64,000 bases of DNA from Methanolobus psychrotolerans. Lineage in GTDB: Archaea > Halobacteriota > Methanosarcinia > Methanosarcinales > Methanosarcinaceae. The notes below the pieces were generated by a model, which did not search any database, was not told where the DNA came from, and saw nothing but the letters and a program-made list of their open reading frames with translations. Every line of letters begins with the position of its first letter. Within the stretch, counting starts at the first letter, position 1. Below are positions 27,853 to 36,495 of the stretch, piece after piece. The position numbers and the translations under genes were made by a program. The DNA lies in the NCBI RefSeq assembly GCF_002243045.1, contig NZ_MBKP01000004.1, forward strand, positions 161,738 to 225,737. The letters run 5' to 3'.

Positions 27853-28268
27853 ATTACCCTTGTTCCTGATTCTATTTCTTTAATACTTACTTTTCCGACA
27901 ATTTCCATCGTGCTGCTGGCTTTTGCAAATTTGATCTTGCAGCCAGGACGGACAAACATTTCTTTTCCTGCAATTGCAGTGCCATTGATTTGTACGGAAT
28001 CAAATATTTTAAGATTTCCTGACACTTCGATATTACCATTAATCTCTGATTTTGCACCTATGATGGCCTCATCTGCTATTATATTCCCTCTTACAAAGGT
28101 TCCTTTTCCAAGTTTTAGGACTCCTTTTACATTAATGTCTTTCCAGAAATTAGAACCTGCTCCAGCCATGAAATTTCCTTCAATCTTGACATCTGTTTCA
28201 AAATAGGCGTTTTTGCGGGTAATGTAAGTATTAGAATCTTCATGATATTTGATTAGATTTTCACTCAT
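27837..28268 (-). CDS. Bactofilin-like polymer-forming protein
   Basis: 143 residues made of short beta repeats rich in Gly and Ile (VKIEGNFMAGAGSNF, KGVLKLGKGTFVRGN, AIIGAKSEINGNIEVSGNLK), the right-handed beta-helix pattern of bactofilins (DUF583). Bactofilins self-assemble without nucleotide and organise the cell envelope in bacteria; archaeal members occur but are little studied. No membrane segment. Convergent with the ABC ATPase. Confidence 0.8.
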   Translation of the reverse strand: MSENLIKYHEDSNTYITRKNAYFETDVKIEGNFMAGAGSNFWKDINVKGVLKLGKGTFVRGNIIADEAIIGAKSEINGNIEVSGNLKIFDSVQINGTAIAGKEMFVRPGCKIKFAKASSTMEIVGKVSIKEIESGTRVIVRSE

Positions 28269-28467
28269 CTAAGGTCACCATGCATACTTCTATAGTTTTT
28301 TCGATTATAAATCCTACTCTAAAGGTCTGCTTTTGATGCATTTTCAAAATTTATGACCTCCCAAATACTAACCATTATATATTATACATTCAATATAATT
28401 ACATGTACCTGGGCTTTATTTATGTAGGTTTCTCTATGATTTATTTACCAGGTCCAAAGGTGTATAG

Positions 28468-30453
28468 ATGGCCAGTAAAAAAGAAATACTCGATTCTCCG
28501 AATAATGGGAGTGATTACTCTCTGACCATAGAAGATTCGGCCCGAATATTTGGTGAAGAAATATCTTTTTCGGAAATTGAGCATTCACAGGTTTTTTTCG
28601 ATCTTCTGGATTCTCTCATATTTGTAGTTGATGAAAAGAACAGGATAATACTGGCTAACAAAAAAGCACGAAACCATTCTGGTTTTGAAAATACGGACAT
28701 ATATAAAAACTTCATAGAACTGTGTATTTCTGAAGATGAAAAGGAAGAAATAGAAGTTTTCTTCTCATCAATTTTATCGGATGACACTACTGAGCCCCGG
28801 ATTTTAGAACTATCGCTTAAAGCATTTGATGGAGTTCAAAAAGTCTTTCTTTTGAATACACGTCTGTTGAAAGATACAACCTCTTCGAACAAGGCATTAC
28901 TTTTGTCCTTCACAGATATTCAGGTGAAAAAAGAATGTGAAGAGGAGTTACTTCTGGAGATAGAAAAGATATTTTCTCATCTTGACTCTCTTCCCTATGC
29001 ATTTATACTTTCTAATTATACGGGAATGATCACTTTCTGGAACATGGATGCAAGCAAGCTTTTCGGGTACAAGCGTGATGAGGTACTTGGAAAGCCTATA
29101 AGTCTCATAATGCCAAAAAGATATCGTAAGGCTCATGAAGGCTGGGATGAGGTAATATCCATTGGTAAATCCCCTGTAGTGGGAAATATTATTGAGGTAA
29201 CCGGTTTACGTAAGAATGGTACAGAATTTCCTCTGGAGCTGGCAATAACAACAACAAGAATAAAAGGTGAGGTTTTCCATGGTGCTATCATCAATGACAT
29301 TTCAAAAAGGAAAATGAAAGAGAGGTTGATGAATATTGCCAAGAACAAATATCGTATGATGTTTGAAAAATCACCGCTGGGTATCTTCCATTTTGATGAA
29401 AATGGAGTTATAACACAGTGTAATGAGAATTTAGTGAAGATATTAGGTGTACCTGAAGAAAGTGTGATCTCTAAAATTATCGGTTTTAATATCGTCGAGT
29501 CTTTCAATAATAACTCCATCAAAAAGGCTATTAAACAAGTACTTGCAGGTATTCCTGCACGTTTTGAAGATGAATTTTGTTCTCCATTCTCTAAGAAGAT
29601 AATTCCTATAAAGGCAGAATTCAGCCCTGTTATATCTGATGAAGGAAGATTCATGGGTGGTGTATGTGTTGTTGAAGACTTCACCGAACGTAAAGCTGCA
29701 GAAAAAGCCCTAAACCAGTATGCTGCAGATCTTGCAAAGGCAAACGAGGAGCTAAAATCCCTTGACAGGATGAAAGATGAATTCCTTTCCAATCTGAGAC
29801 ATGAATTAAAAACTCCGCTCATTCCTATTAAAGGATACAGTGAATTAATGTATGAGGGGGCACTGGGTGAACTGAACCAGAAGCAGAAAGATGCAATGGA
29901 AAAAGTAATGCTCAGTTCTGAAAGACTAAAAAGGCTGATAGATTCCCTGCTCTACGTCAGTATAACTGAAGGTGGAAATGTTGAATATACTTTTGTTCCT
30001 TTAAGGGTCTCTGAGGTAATAGATTCAGCAGTACATAACCGGTTGCCCGAACTTGCAAGCAAAGGACATGAAGTCGAAAAATCAATTCCTTCAACTATAC
30101 CGCTGATAGAAGGAGATCTGGATTATCTAGAAGAGGTATTTATAAACATAATAGATAACTCCATAAAATTTATGCACGAAGGTGGAAAAATCCGGATATC
30201 TGTCATTTTACAGGATGACAAAAAGGTACATATTCAAATAAAAGATAATGGTATAGGCATTTCCGAAGAAAATCTCCATCAGATATTCAACAGATTCTAT
30301 CAGGTTGACGGTTCATCAACGCGCAAGTATGGTGGAAACGGTCTTGGTCTTTACATATGCAAAAAAATAATTAAGGCCCATAAAGGCGATATATGGGCTG
30401 AGAGCAAAATTGGAACTGGAACTACTGTTCATATCATTTTGCCTGTAAAATAG
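28468..30453 (+). CDS. PAS-domain sensor histidine kinase
   Basis: 661 residues without membrane helices, so probably cytosolic. Three PAS domains can be seen (about 40-155, 165-285 and 295-415; the second has the PAS pattern FILSNYTGMITFWNMDASKL). They are followed by a HisKA helix with the phospho-acceptor His445 (NLRHELKTPL) and an HATPase domain with N box IIDNSIKF, DNGIGIS and GGNGLGLYICKK. The signal is unknown. No response regulator lies next to it. Confidence 0.93.
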   Translation: MASKKEILDSPNNGSDYSLTIEDSARIFGEEISFSEIEHSQVFFDLLDSLIFVVDEKNRIILANKKARNHSGFENTDIYKNFIELCISEDEKEEIEVFFSSILSDDTTEPRILELSLKAFDGVQKVFLLNTRLLKDTTSSNKALLLSFTDIQVKKECEEELLLEIEKIFSHLDSLPYAFILSNYTGMITFWNMDASKLFGYKRDEVLGKPISLIMPKRYRKAHEGWDEVISIGKSPVVGNIIEVTGLRKNGTEFPLELAITTTRIKGEVFHGAIINDISKRKMKERLMNIAKNKYRMMFEKSPLGIFHFDENGVITQCNENLVKILGVPEESVISKIIGFNIVESFNNNSIKKAIKQVLAGIPARFEDEFCSPFSKKIIPIKAEFSPVISDEGRFMGGVCVVEDFTERKAAEKALNQYAADLAKANEELKSLDRMKDEFLSNLRHELKTPLIPIKGYSELMYEGALGELNQKQKDAMEKVMLSSERLKRLIDSLLYVSITEGGNVEYTFVPLRVSEVIDSAVHNRLPELASKGHEVEKSIPSTIPLIEGDLDYLEEVFINIIDNSIKFMHEGGKIRISVILQDDKKVHIQIKDNGIGISEENLHQIFNRFYQVDGSSTRKYGGNGLGLYICKKIIKAHKGDIWAESKIGTGTTVHIILPVK

Positions 30454-30456
30454 TTT

Positions 30457-31212
30457 TCATTTGCTCCATTCCTGAAGGGTGATAAGTGACAGGGATGTTG
30501 TATTGATGTCGCCGCCTTCTTTTCCCCATGATCCGTTACTGTTCATACATGATAATATCCACTGGATAGGAATAACTATATTATCTTTATGTCCTGCAAG
30601 AAGCAGTGATTGGATTACAAGATTGCTGGTAGCCAGGGTTTTCCATGCCCCATCTTTTTCCAGTTGAGTGATTATCCACTTGGCACGTTCCTCTGCAAAA
30701 TCATTGAAGATTTTTTCATTCTTGATTTTTTCCTGTTTTAATAGAGAAGTGATAATTAGGGCGGTCGTACCTGGGTGTTCCCATTTTTTCCCGTAGTTCT
30801 CAACAAGCCACATGCATCCTTCATGATTATATGAACCCATATCAGCAAGCGATATAAGTGCATATGCAGAGTCGTAAACATCATTGTTCCAGGATCCTTC
30901 TGTCTGTTTTGAAAGCAACCATCGTTCAACCTCTGGAAAAACAATGTCTTTAAGTGCAAGGGCTGAGGTCGCACGTGAGGTGTCCCGCAGATCAGAATTC
31001 CATGAATCTCTGTTCTTTAACTTTATTAACTTCTCTGTGAGTTCTTCTGTATAGTTATTTTCTTCTTTCCAGAGATAACATGCCTGAACTACGCGTGCAA
31101 TATCTTTTATTTTTGTTATCTTCTGTGAATAAAGCCATTTGAATGATGCTTCACTCTTAAAATCCATATTGTCCATGATGGCACAGATGTTTATCTGTTT
31201 TTCTGCCTGCAA
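30457..31212 (-). CDS. Alpha-alpha toroid (prenyltransferase/squalene-cyclase repeat) protein
   Basis: 251 residues with repeated helix pairs carrying Gly-x-Trp motifs: KNRDSWNSDLRDTSRATSAL, TEGSWNNDVYDSAYALISL, KDGAWKTLATSNLVIQSLL and SNGSWGKEGGDINTTSLSLI. This is the pattern of prenyltransferase and squalene/hopene cyclase repeats, but the length is half that of a cyclase and no DxDD acid motif is seen, so it may be a binding or structural protein. It converges with the histidine kinase, 3 bp apart. Confidence 0.7.
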   Translation of the reverse strand: MQAEKQINICAIMDNMDFKSEASFKWLYSQKITKIKDIARVVQACYLWKEENNYTEELTEKLIKLKNRDSWNSDLRDTSRATSALALKDIVFPEVERWLLSKQTEGSWNNDVYDSAYALISLADMGSYNHEGCMWLVENYGKKWEHPGTTALIITSLLKQEKIKNEKIFNDFAEERAKWIITQLEKDGAWKTLATSNLVIQSLLLAGHKDNIVIPIQWILSCMNSNGSWGKEGGDINTTSLSLITLQEWSK

Positions 31213-31324
31213 TCCCTACCTTCATGTGTTCCGCTTATTCCAAAATCTGAAAAATAATTCTGAAACAGGAAACACAGTAAACAGGAATTAAAAAAGGAAG
31301 ATGCAAACTCTTCCTGGCAGAACA

Positions 31325-32158
31325 TTATTTTTTAAAATTTTCTACAGCATCAACAATTGCAGCAAAGCTCTTGCCCCATAGCATCTCTTCGTTGATGTCT
31401 GTGTAAACCTTTCCATTGTCCTCTATCTCTGCAATTTTAGGATCCATCGGAAGTTCACCAAGAACAGGCACATTAAAGTCCACAGATGCTTTCTCTACTC
31501 CTCCTTTTCCGAACAGTTCTATCATTTCATTGCAGTGTGGGCAGATGATACCACTCATGTTTTCAATAATGCCAATAACAGGTACTTTTAGTATCTCTGC
31601 AAATTTGATGGATTTTCTGACACTGACAAGTGCTACGTCCTGCGGAGTTGTCACAATGACGGCACCTTCCATTTTTTCTATTAATTGTGCAATACTGAGT
31701 GGTTCATCTCCAGTGCCTGGAGGCAGGTCTACGATCAGGTAGTCCAGTTTTCCCCATGATACGTCCTGAAGGAACTGTTTTATAGCTCCCATCTTTGCAG
31801 GTCCTCTCCATATAACAGGTGCATCTCTGTCCTCAAGGAGGAGTGCCACGGACATCACAACAAGGTTTTCTGTGATTTTGATCGGCACAATGCCGTTTTC
31901 ATCGACGGTAGGTCTTTGCTCTTCAATACCGAACATCTTGGGGATACTAGGTCCGTGTATATCGGCATCAAGAAGCCCTACTTTGTGTCCACGCTCAGCA
32001 AGTCTCGCAGCCAGGTTTGCTGCTACAGTACTTTTGCCGACCCCTCCTTTACCACTCATCACCATTATCTTCTTCTTGATGGCTCTCATGTTCCTGATAA
32101 GTTTAGGTTCCTCTGGCTTCTTTAAAAGGTCATTTGCACTTTGGATATTCTGTGTCAT
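31325..32158 (-). CDS. Mrp/NBP35-family Fe-S cluster carrier ATPase
   Basis: 277 residues. The deviant Walker A MSGKGGVGKSTVAANLA, LLDADIHGPSIPKMFG and DLPPGTGDEP are family hallmarks, and GIICPHCNEM supplies the CxxC pair that bridges a 4Fe-4S cluster between two subunits. In methanogens such proteins deliver clusters to apo-proteins. It heads a region of Fe-S related genes (DUF134, NifX-like, MinD-like). Confidence 0.93.
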   Translation of the reverse strand: MTQNIQSANDLLKKPEEPKLIRNMRAIKKKIMVMSGKGGVGKSTVAANLAARLAERGHKVGLLDADIHGPSIPKMFGIEEQRPTVDENGIVPIKITENLVVMSVALLLEDRDAPVIWRGPAKMGAIKQFLQDVSWGKLDYLIVDLPPGTGDEPLSIAQLIEKMEGAVIVTTPQDVALVSVRKSIKFAEILKVPVIGIIENMSGIICPHCNEMIELFGKGGVEKASVDFNVPVLGELPMDPKIAEIEDNGKVYTDINEEMLWGKSFAAIVDAVENFKK

Positions 32159-32229
32159 ATAGGATCTCCTTTAGACGTCCTCTGTTTTGGATAATTAAAT
32201 GAAACAAGGAATTACAATAACAATGGCAA

Positions 32230-32535
32230 TTATCCCATTTCTTTAGGATCTTTGCCAACGATCTCTATGGCTTTACCTTCAATAAGGGCTGAAGCTACTT
32301 TTTTTCTTGCATTCTGAAGGTCCTGCCAGAAAGCCCGTCTGGAGATGCCCATGCTGATGGCAGCTTCTTCCTGCTGCAGTCCTTCAAGGTCTGCCAGGCG
32401 CAGGGCTTCAAGTTCCTCTATTGCAAGAGATACTGTCTCAAGCTCTTTAAGTGGCACTCCACGCGGTTTGAAATAGAGAACTTCTGGTGAGCACTCAATT
32501 CTTCTAGGTGATCTGGGTCTTCCTCTGCAAGTCAT
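32230..32535 (-). CDS. DUF134 helix-turn-helix protein
   Basis: 101 residues. The basic [20 protein letters not shown] start and the helix-turn-helix region [20 protein letters not shown] match the DUF134 family, probable DNA-binding proteins commonly found next to NifX-like and Mrp/MinD genes in archaea, as here. The ATG at 32535 matches the family N-terminus; the in-frame ATG at 32556 is an alternative. Confidence 0.88.
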   Translation of the reverse strand: MTCRGRPRSPRRIECSPEVLYFKPRGVPLKELETVSLAIEELEALRLADLEGLQQEEAAISMGISRRAFWQDLQNARKKVASALIEGKAIEIVGKDPKEMG

Positions 32536-32622
32536 TGTTACACGCTCATTACACAATGTACTATTTAAAGGTTTTCGGAAACCTTCATATATTTACTCTC
32601 TCTTGTGACAAAATAGAAATAA

Positions 32623-33420
32623 TCATAAAAAATATGTAAGGATACTGAGTATTCCCAGAGCAATACAGAATTTTGAGAAATCATACTTTTTGGCCGCCCG
32701 GATGAATAGGTCAATAGTTAATATTCCAAATACGAATGCAAAGAGTAATGCCAGTAATGAGTTGGCATCAAAGCTTAGCAATCCCATGGCTCCCATACCT
32801 ACATCTGCGGCAAAGACCGCAGGTATACTCATGAGGAAACTGAGTCTTAAGGCCTGGGATGCTTCCATGTCGCGCAGGAGCAGTGCTGAGACTGTTATGC
32901 CAGATCTGCTGATGCCCGGAAGTGCGGCAAAGCCCTGTACAACTCCTGCGATAATTGAATCTGTGATAACTGTCTGTTCTCTTTTCTTTGTTTTCTTTGA
33001 AGCAGATAGCTGCAGCAGGCCTGTTATTATAAGGAGTGCACCGATTATGGCGGTTGCAATCTTACCGGAAAATTCTTCCATTCCTGTTGCAAAAAGAATA
33101 AGTGGAAGTCCTATTATCCCGGTAATGGCTGTTGTTATCAATAGGAATGTAATTATGCTATCCTTTTTGTCCTTGATATTCCTGTTACTTAAGTACTGTG
33201 GTATTTCCACAGTTATCTCTTTTATATCTGTTCTGAAGTAAACGACAGCTGAAAGAAGGGTTCCTGTGTGCAGCCATATAGCTATTGGCAGTGCATCTGC
33301 AAGGGTTTTGTCAAATAAGTTCAACATTACGAGGGTTGTCATTCCCTGGCTGCTTATCGGCAACCATTCTGCTATACCCTGTACTATTCCAAGTACAATT
33401 GCCTCAAAAAATGTCAACAT
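32623..33420 (-). CDS. uppP: Undecaprenyl-diphosphatase-like polyprenyl phosphatase
   Basis: 265 residues with about eight membrane helices. The two BacA/UppP motifs are GIAEWLPISSQGMTTLV (near 16-32, with Gln where the family often has Ser) and LPGISRSGITVSALLLR (near 167-183). In archaea, which lack undecaprenol, it probably recycles dolichyl diphosphate after protein glycosylation (inference). Confidence 0.88.
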   Translation of the reverse strand: MLTFFEAIVLGIVQGIAEWLPISSQGMTTLVMLNLFDKTLADALPIAIWLHTGTLLSAVVYFRTDIKEITVEIPQYLSNRNIKDKKDSIITFLLITTAITGIIGLPLILFATGMEEFSGKIATAIIGALLIITGLLQLSASKKTKKREQTVITDSIIAGVVQGFAALPGISRSGITVSALLLRDMEASQALRLSFLMSIPAVFAADVGMGAMGLLSFDANSLLALLFAFVFGILTIDLFIRAAKKYDFSKFCIALGILSILTYFL

Positions 33421-33580
33421 TTGACATAACTTTGTTTTTTTTGTATATATAGGGGGTGGTCATTTTCTACACTTATTGCGCGAATGCGTGTAAATATAGA
33501 TTCACGATGGGATATCTATTTATATTTATTCTCATATGTGTGTATATATTCTATAATTGGTCTTATGGGAGAGAATAACA

Positions 33581-33943
33581 ATGAAAATATGTGTGACAGC
33601 AAGTAATTCTGGTTTTGGGGCACCCGTGGATCCTCATTTTGGTAGGTGCGGATATTTTATGTTCGTAGACCCGGGATCTATGGAATTTGAATCTATTGAG
33701 AATAGACAGGTTTCTGCTTCAGGTGGTGCCGGGGTTCAGGCAGCACAGCAGGTTATTGGTAAAGGTATAGACGTACTAATAACAGGCAGTGTTGGTCCGA
33801 ATGCTTTTTCATTGCTCTTGTCAGAAGGTGTTGAAATAAAGGCCTTTTCTGCAGGTTCAGTCCTTGAAGCCATTGAGGCTTATAGGGCAGGCACACTGGA
33901 AACAATTGGTGCCGCAAACTCTGCTGGCAAGTCCGGGGTTTAA
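33581..33943 (+). CDS. NifX/NifB C-terminal-like (dinitrogenase Fe-Mo cofactor) protein 1
   Basis: 120 residues. MKICVTASNSGFGAPVDPHF then GRCGYFMFVD, and GKGIDVLITGSVGPNAF, are the hallmarks of the NifX/NafY/NifB-tail fold, which binds Fe-S metal clusters. No nif genes are nearby, so a general role in holding Fe-S precursors is more likely than nitrogen fixation. A GGGAGAG site precedes the ATG at 33581. Confidence 0.88.
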   Translation: MKICVTASNSGFGAPVDPHFGRCGYFMFVDPGSMEFESIENRQVSASGGAGVQAAQQVIGKGIDVLITGSVGPNAFSLLLSEGVEIKAFSAGSVLEAIEAYRAGTLETIGAANSAGKSGV

Positions 33944-34020
33944 GGTCCGTGTCAGATTTGGTGCATTTTCTTTTAAAACAAAACAACGAAAAATAACAAT
34001 AATCAATAGAGGTGTCAAAT

Positions 34021-34404
34021 ATGAAATTATGTATACCCTCAATGGGGCAGAATGGAATTGAAGAAACAGTTGGCCAGCACTTTGGAAAGGTACCTTACTA
34101 TGCATTATATGATACAGAGACAAAGGAAGTATCAGTTATTCCAAACACTAGCGAACACAATGGTGGCATAGGTCTCCCTCCGGAAATAATGGCAAAGGAA
34201 GGCGTAGACATTATGCTCTGCGGTGGTCTTGGAAGCAAAGCCGTAATAATGTTTGAGCAATCAGGTATTGATGTTTTTATTGGTGCCACAGGTACAATTC
34301 AGGATGCAATCAACGCATGGGAATCCTGCAAGCTTACAAAAGCAACCAAGGATAATTCATGCAGCGGGCATGACCATGATCATGGGCATGTACACTGCCA
34401 TTAA
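34021..34404 (+). CDS. NifX-like protein 2 with histidine-rich tail
   Basis: 127 residues of the same fold as the preceding gene (CIPSMGQNGIEETVGQHFGK, GVDIMLCGGLGSKAVIM). It carries an extra C-terminal tail ending CSGHDHDHGHVHCH, which should bind metal ions. The GAGGTGT site fits the ATG at 34021. The two paralogues and the two ATPases after them lie in one direction with short gaps and are probably co-transcribed. Confidence 0.88.
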   Translation: MKLCIPSMGQNGIEETVGQHFGKVPYYALYDTETKEVSVIPNTSEHNGGIGLPPEIMAKEGVDIMLCGGLGSKAVIMFEQSGIDVFIGATGTIQDAINAWESCKLTKATKDNSCSGHDHDHGHVHCH

Positions 34405-34425
34405 TCCTTTTTCAGGTGTATGATC

Positions 34426-35280
34426 ATGAAAATAGCTATCGCAAGTGGCAAAGGCGGCACAGGCAAAACTACAGTAGCCGTTAATCTAGCCCTTGCACTT
34501 GGCAATGCGCAACTGCTGGATTGTGATGTGGAAGAACCCAATTGCAATCTTTTTCTTGGATTTAATCTTAAAAAAGAGGAAGATGTCAATATAACCGTCC
34601 CCGAGGTTGATTCTGGAAAGTGCACTCTTTGTGGCAAATGCGCAGAGTTCTGTCAGTACAATGCGATAGCAAAACTTCCTCGTAGTCTCATGCTTTTTCC
34701 AAAGCTATGTCATGGATGTGGTGGCTGCGTTCTTGTTTGTCCTGAAAATGCCATTATAGAGGAAAAGCGATCAATAGGTATTCTTGAAAAAGGCACAAGT
34801 GAGCGCTTTAATATTGAACTTTTGCAAGGCACGCTTAACATTGGTGAGCCAATGGCTTCACCTGTTATCAGGCAGTTAAAGGCACATATTGATGAAAGCA
34901 CAGTTGCAATTATTGACTCTCCTCCAGGGACCGCTTGTCCTGTCATAGCATCTGTTGCAGAAATGGATTACTGTGTGCTTGTAACGGAGCCAACACCATT
35001 TGGTCTGAATGATCTGATCCTTGCAGTAGATGTTGTCAGACAACTGGACATCCTGTTTGGGGTCGTTATAAATCGTCATGGTCTTGGTGATGGCAGGGTC
35101 GAAGAATATTGCCAGTCCGAGGGGGTACCAATTCTAATGAAGATTCCATATGATCGGAAAATAGCCATTCTTTACTCAAAAGGTATCCCCTTTATAGAGC
35201 AGATGCCAGTCTGGAAAGAGAGTTTTCGGGGGATGTACGAGGATATATGTAAGCATGTTTCATGTAAGGGAGATTTCTGA
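34426..35280 (+). CDS. MinD-superfamily ATPase with inserted 2[4Fe-4S] ferredoxin domain (1)
   Basis: 284 residues. Deviant Walker A ASGKGGTGKTTVAVNLA starts the protein. A ferredoxin domain is inserted at about 63-110, with CTLCGKCAEFC and CHGCGGCVLVCPENA (two CxxCxxCxxxC motifs). DSPPGTACPV is the Walker B-like region. Such proteins pair with NifX-like proteins and DUF134 in anaerobes; cluster handling is inferred. It ends at the base before the next gene's ATG. Confidence 0.9.
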   Translation: MKIAIASGKGGTGKTTVAVNLALALGNAQLLDCDVEEPNCNLFLGFNLKKEEDVNITVPEVDSGKCTLCGKCAEFCQYNAIAKLPRSLMLFPKLCHGCGGCVLVCPENAIIEEKRSIGILEKGTSERFNIELLQGTLNIGEPMASPVIRQLKAHIDESTVAIIDSPPGTACPVIASVAEMDYCVLVTEPTPFGLNDLILAVDVVRQLDILFGVVINRHGLGDGRVEEYCQSEGVPILMKIPYDRKIAILYSKGIPFIEQMPVWKESFRGMYEDICKHVSCKGDF

Positions 35281-36147
35281 ATGGTAAAACAGCTTACGGT
35301 TATCAGTGGTAAAGGTGGCACCGGCAAAACTACTATCGCTGCTTCGTTTGCTGCGCTTGCTGAAAATGCAGTAATTGCAGATTGTGATGTTGATGCTGCG
35401 GACATGCATCTTATTTTACATCCAGATATTTTTGAAATCCATGATTTCTATGGGTTAAAAATTGCAAATATCAATAGAAATATGTGTAATGGGTGTGGAA
35501 TATGTGCTACATCCTGCAGATTTGGTGCAATCGGCAGGGACTGCATAATTGATGTATACAAATGTGAAGGTTGTTCAGTTTGTGAATATGTGTGTCCTGA
35601 AAGTGCCATACGTATGGTTGAGAAAAAAGCCGGTGAATATTATTGTTCTTATACAAGGTTTGGCCCCATGGTCCATGCGAAGCTTGGTATTGGTGAGGAA
35701 GCCAGCGGGAAGCTGGTTTCAAATGTGAGGCGCAGGGCCACAGAGCTTGCATTGGAACGTGGCATGGATATGATAGTTATCGATGGCCCACCAGGAACAG
35801 GTTGTACGGTGATCGCTGCAATTACGGGCACAGATCTTGTTCTTGTAGTTACTGAACCTACGATTTCAGGAATACATGATCTTGAAAGAGTTGTCCAGGT
35901 AGCGCAACATTTCAGGATACCTGTTGCAGTATGCATTAACAAATGCGATATCAATAAGGAGCTGTCACAGGATATCTGCAACTACTGTGAAAACCGCGGA
36001 CTAAATGTTGTGGGTTTGCTTCCATACGACAAAAGTCCTGTCAGTGCCATGATGGATGGGAAAACCGTTGTAGAGTACTCTGGGGATGCTTTCTCATTAC
36101 AAATAAAAGCTATGTGGTCAGAGGTCAGCAATCTTTTATTAAAATGA
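35281..36147 (+). CDS. MinD-superfamily ATPase with inserted ferredoxin domain (2)
   Basis: 288 residues, paralogue of the preceding gene: VISGKGGTGKTTIAASFAAL, CNGCGICATSCRFGAI, CEGCSVCEYVCPESAI and DGPPGTGCTVIAAITG. Immediate adjacency (zero gap) and similar size suggest that the pair forms a heterodimer. Confidence 0.9.
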   Translation: MVKQLTVISGKGGTGKTTIAASFAALAENAVIADCDVDAADMHLILHPDIFEIHDFYGLKIANINRNMCNGCGICATSCRFGAIGRDCIIDVYKCEGCSVCEYVCPESAIRMVEKKAGEYYCSYTRFGPMVHAKLGIGEEASGKLVSNVRRRATELALERGMDMIVIDGPPGTGCTVIAAITGTDLVLVVTEPTISGIHDLERVVQVAQHFRIPVAVCINKCDINKELSQDICNYCENRGLNVVGLLPYDKSPVSAMMDGKTVVEYSGDAFSLQIKAMWSEVSNLLLK

Positions 36148-36286
36148 TATCATGTAAGAACTTATTAATTTGATATTCTTTCATTTTGACTCAACGTTGG
36201 TAGCGTTATTTATTATAATAAAAAATCATTAACATTAATGGATATGTTTTTATTGTATTGCACCAGAATTCTATTGGGGTGATATA

Positions 36287-36472
36287 ATGGTTTATTCTTC
36301 AAATGGGAATGTGGGTTCTTTCGCCCATCTGGTGCAGTCTCTCCCTGATTATTCGGAGTTGCTAATAGCACTATTAATATTGATCCTGTTGTTGGTATCT
36401 ATGGATGCAATTGTAGATTTCATCTACATGGTGAGGGAGATTTTCACTTTCAAGGGCATGCCTTTCAATTAA
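36287..36472 (+). CDS. Small single-span membrane protein of unknown function
   Basis: 61 residues with one hydrophobic segment (about 24-45, LLIALLILILLLVSMDAIVD) and a short basic/hydrophobic tail. A GGGGTGATAT ribosome binding site sits in front of the ATG. I do not recognise a family. The strong site and position in a gap support expression, but no homology evidence is available. Confidence 0.5.
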   Translation: MVYSSNGNVGSFAHLVQSLPDYSELLIALLILILLLVSMDAIVDFIYMVREIFTFKGMPFN

Positions 36473-36495
36473 TTCTACTCTGGATCTAAAAAGTC

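Noticed and set aside
33581..36147. Nitrogen-fixation locus
   Set aside because: NifX-like and ferredoxin-MinD genes are present, but there is no nifHDK, nifE/N or complete nifB in the window.
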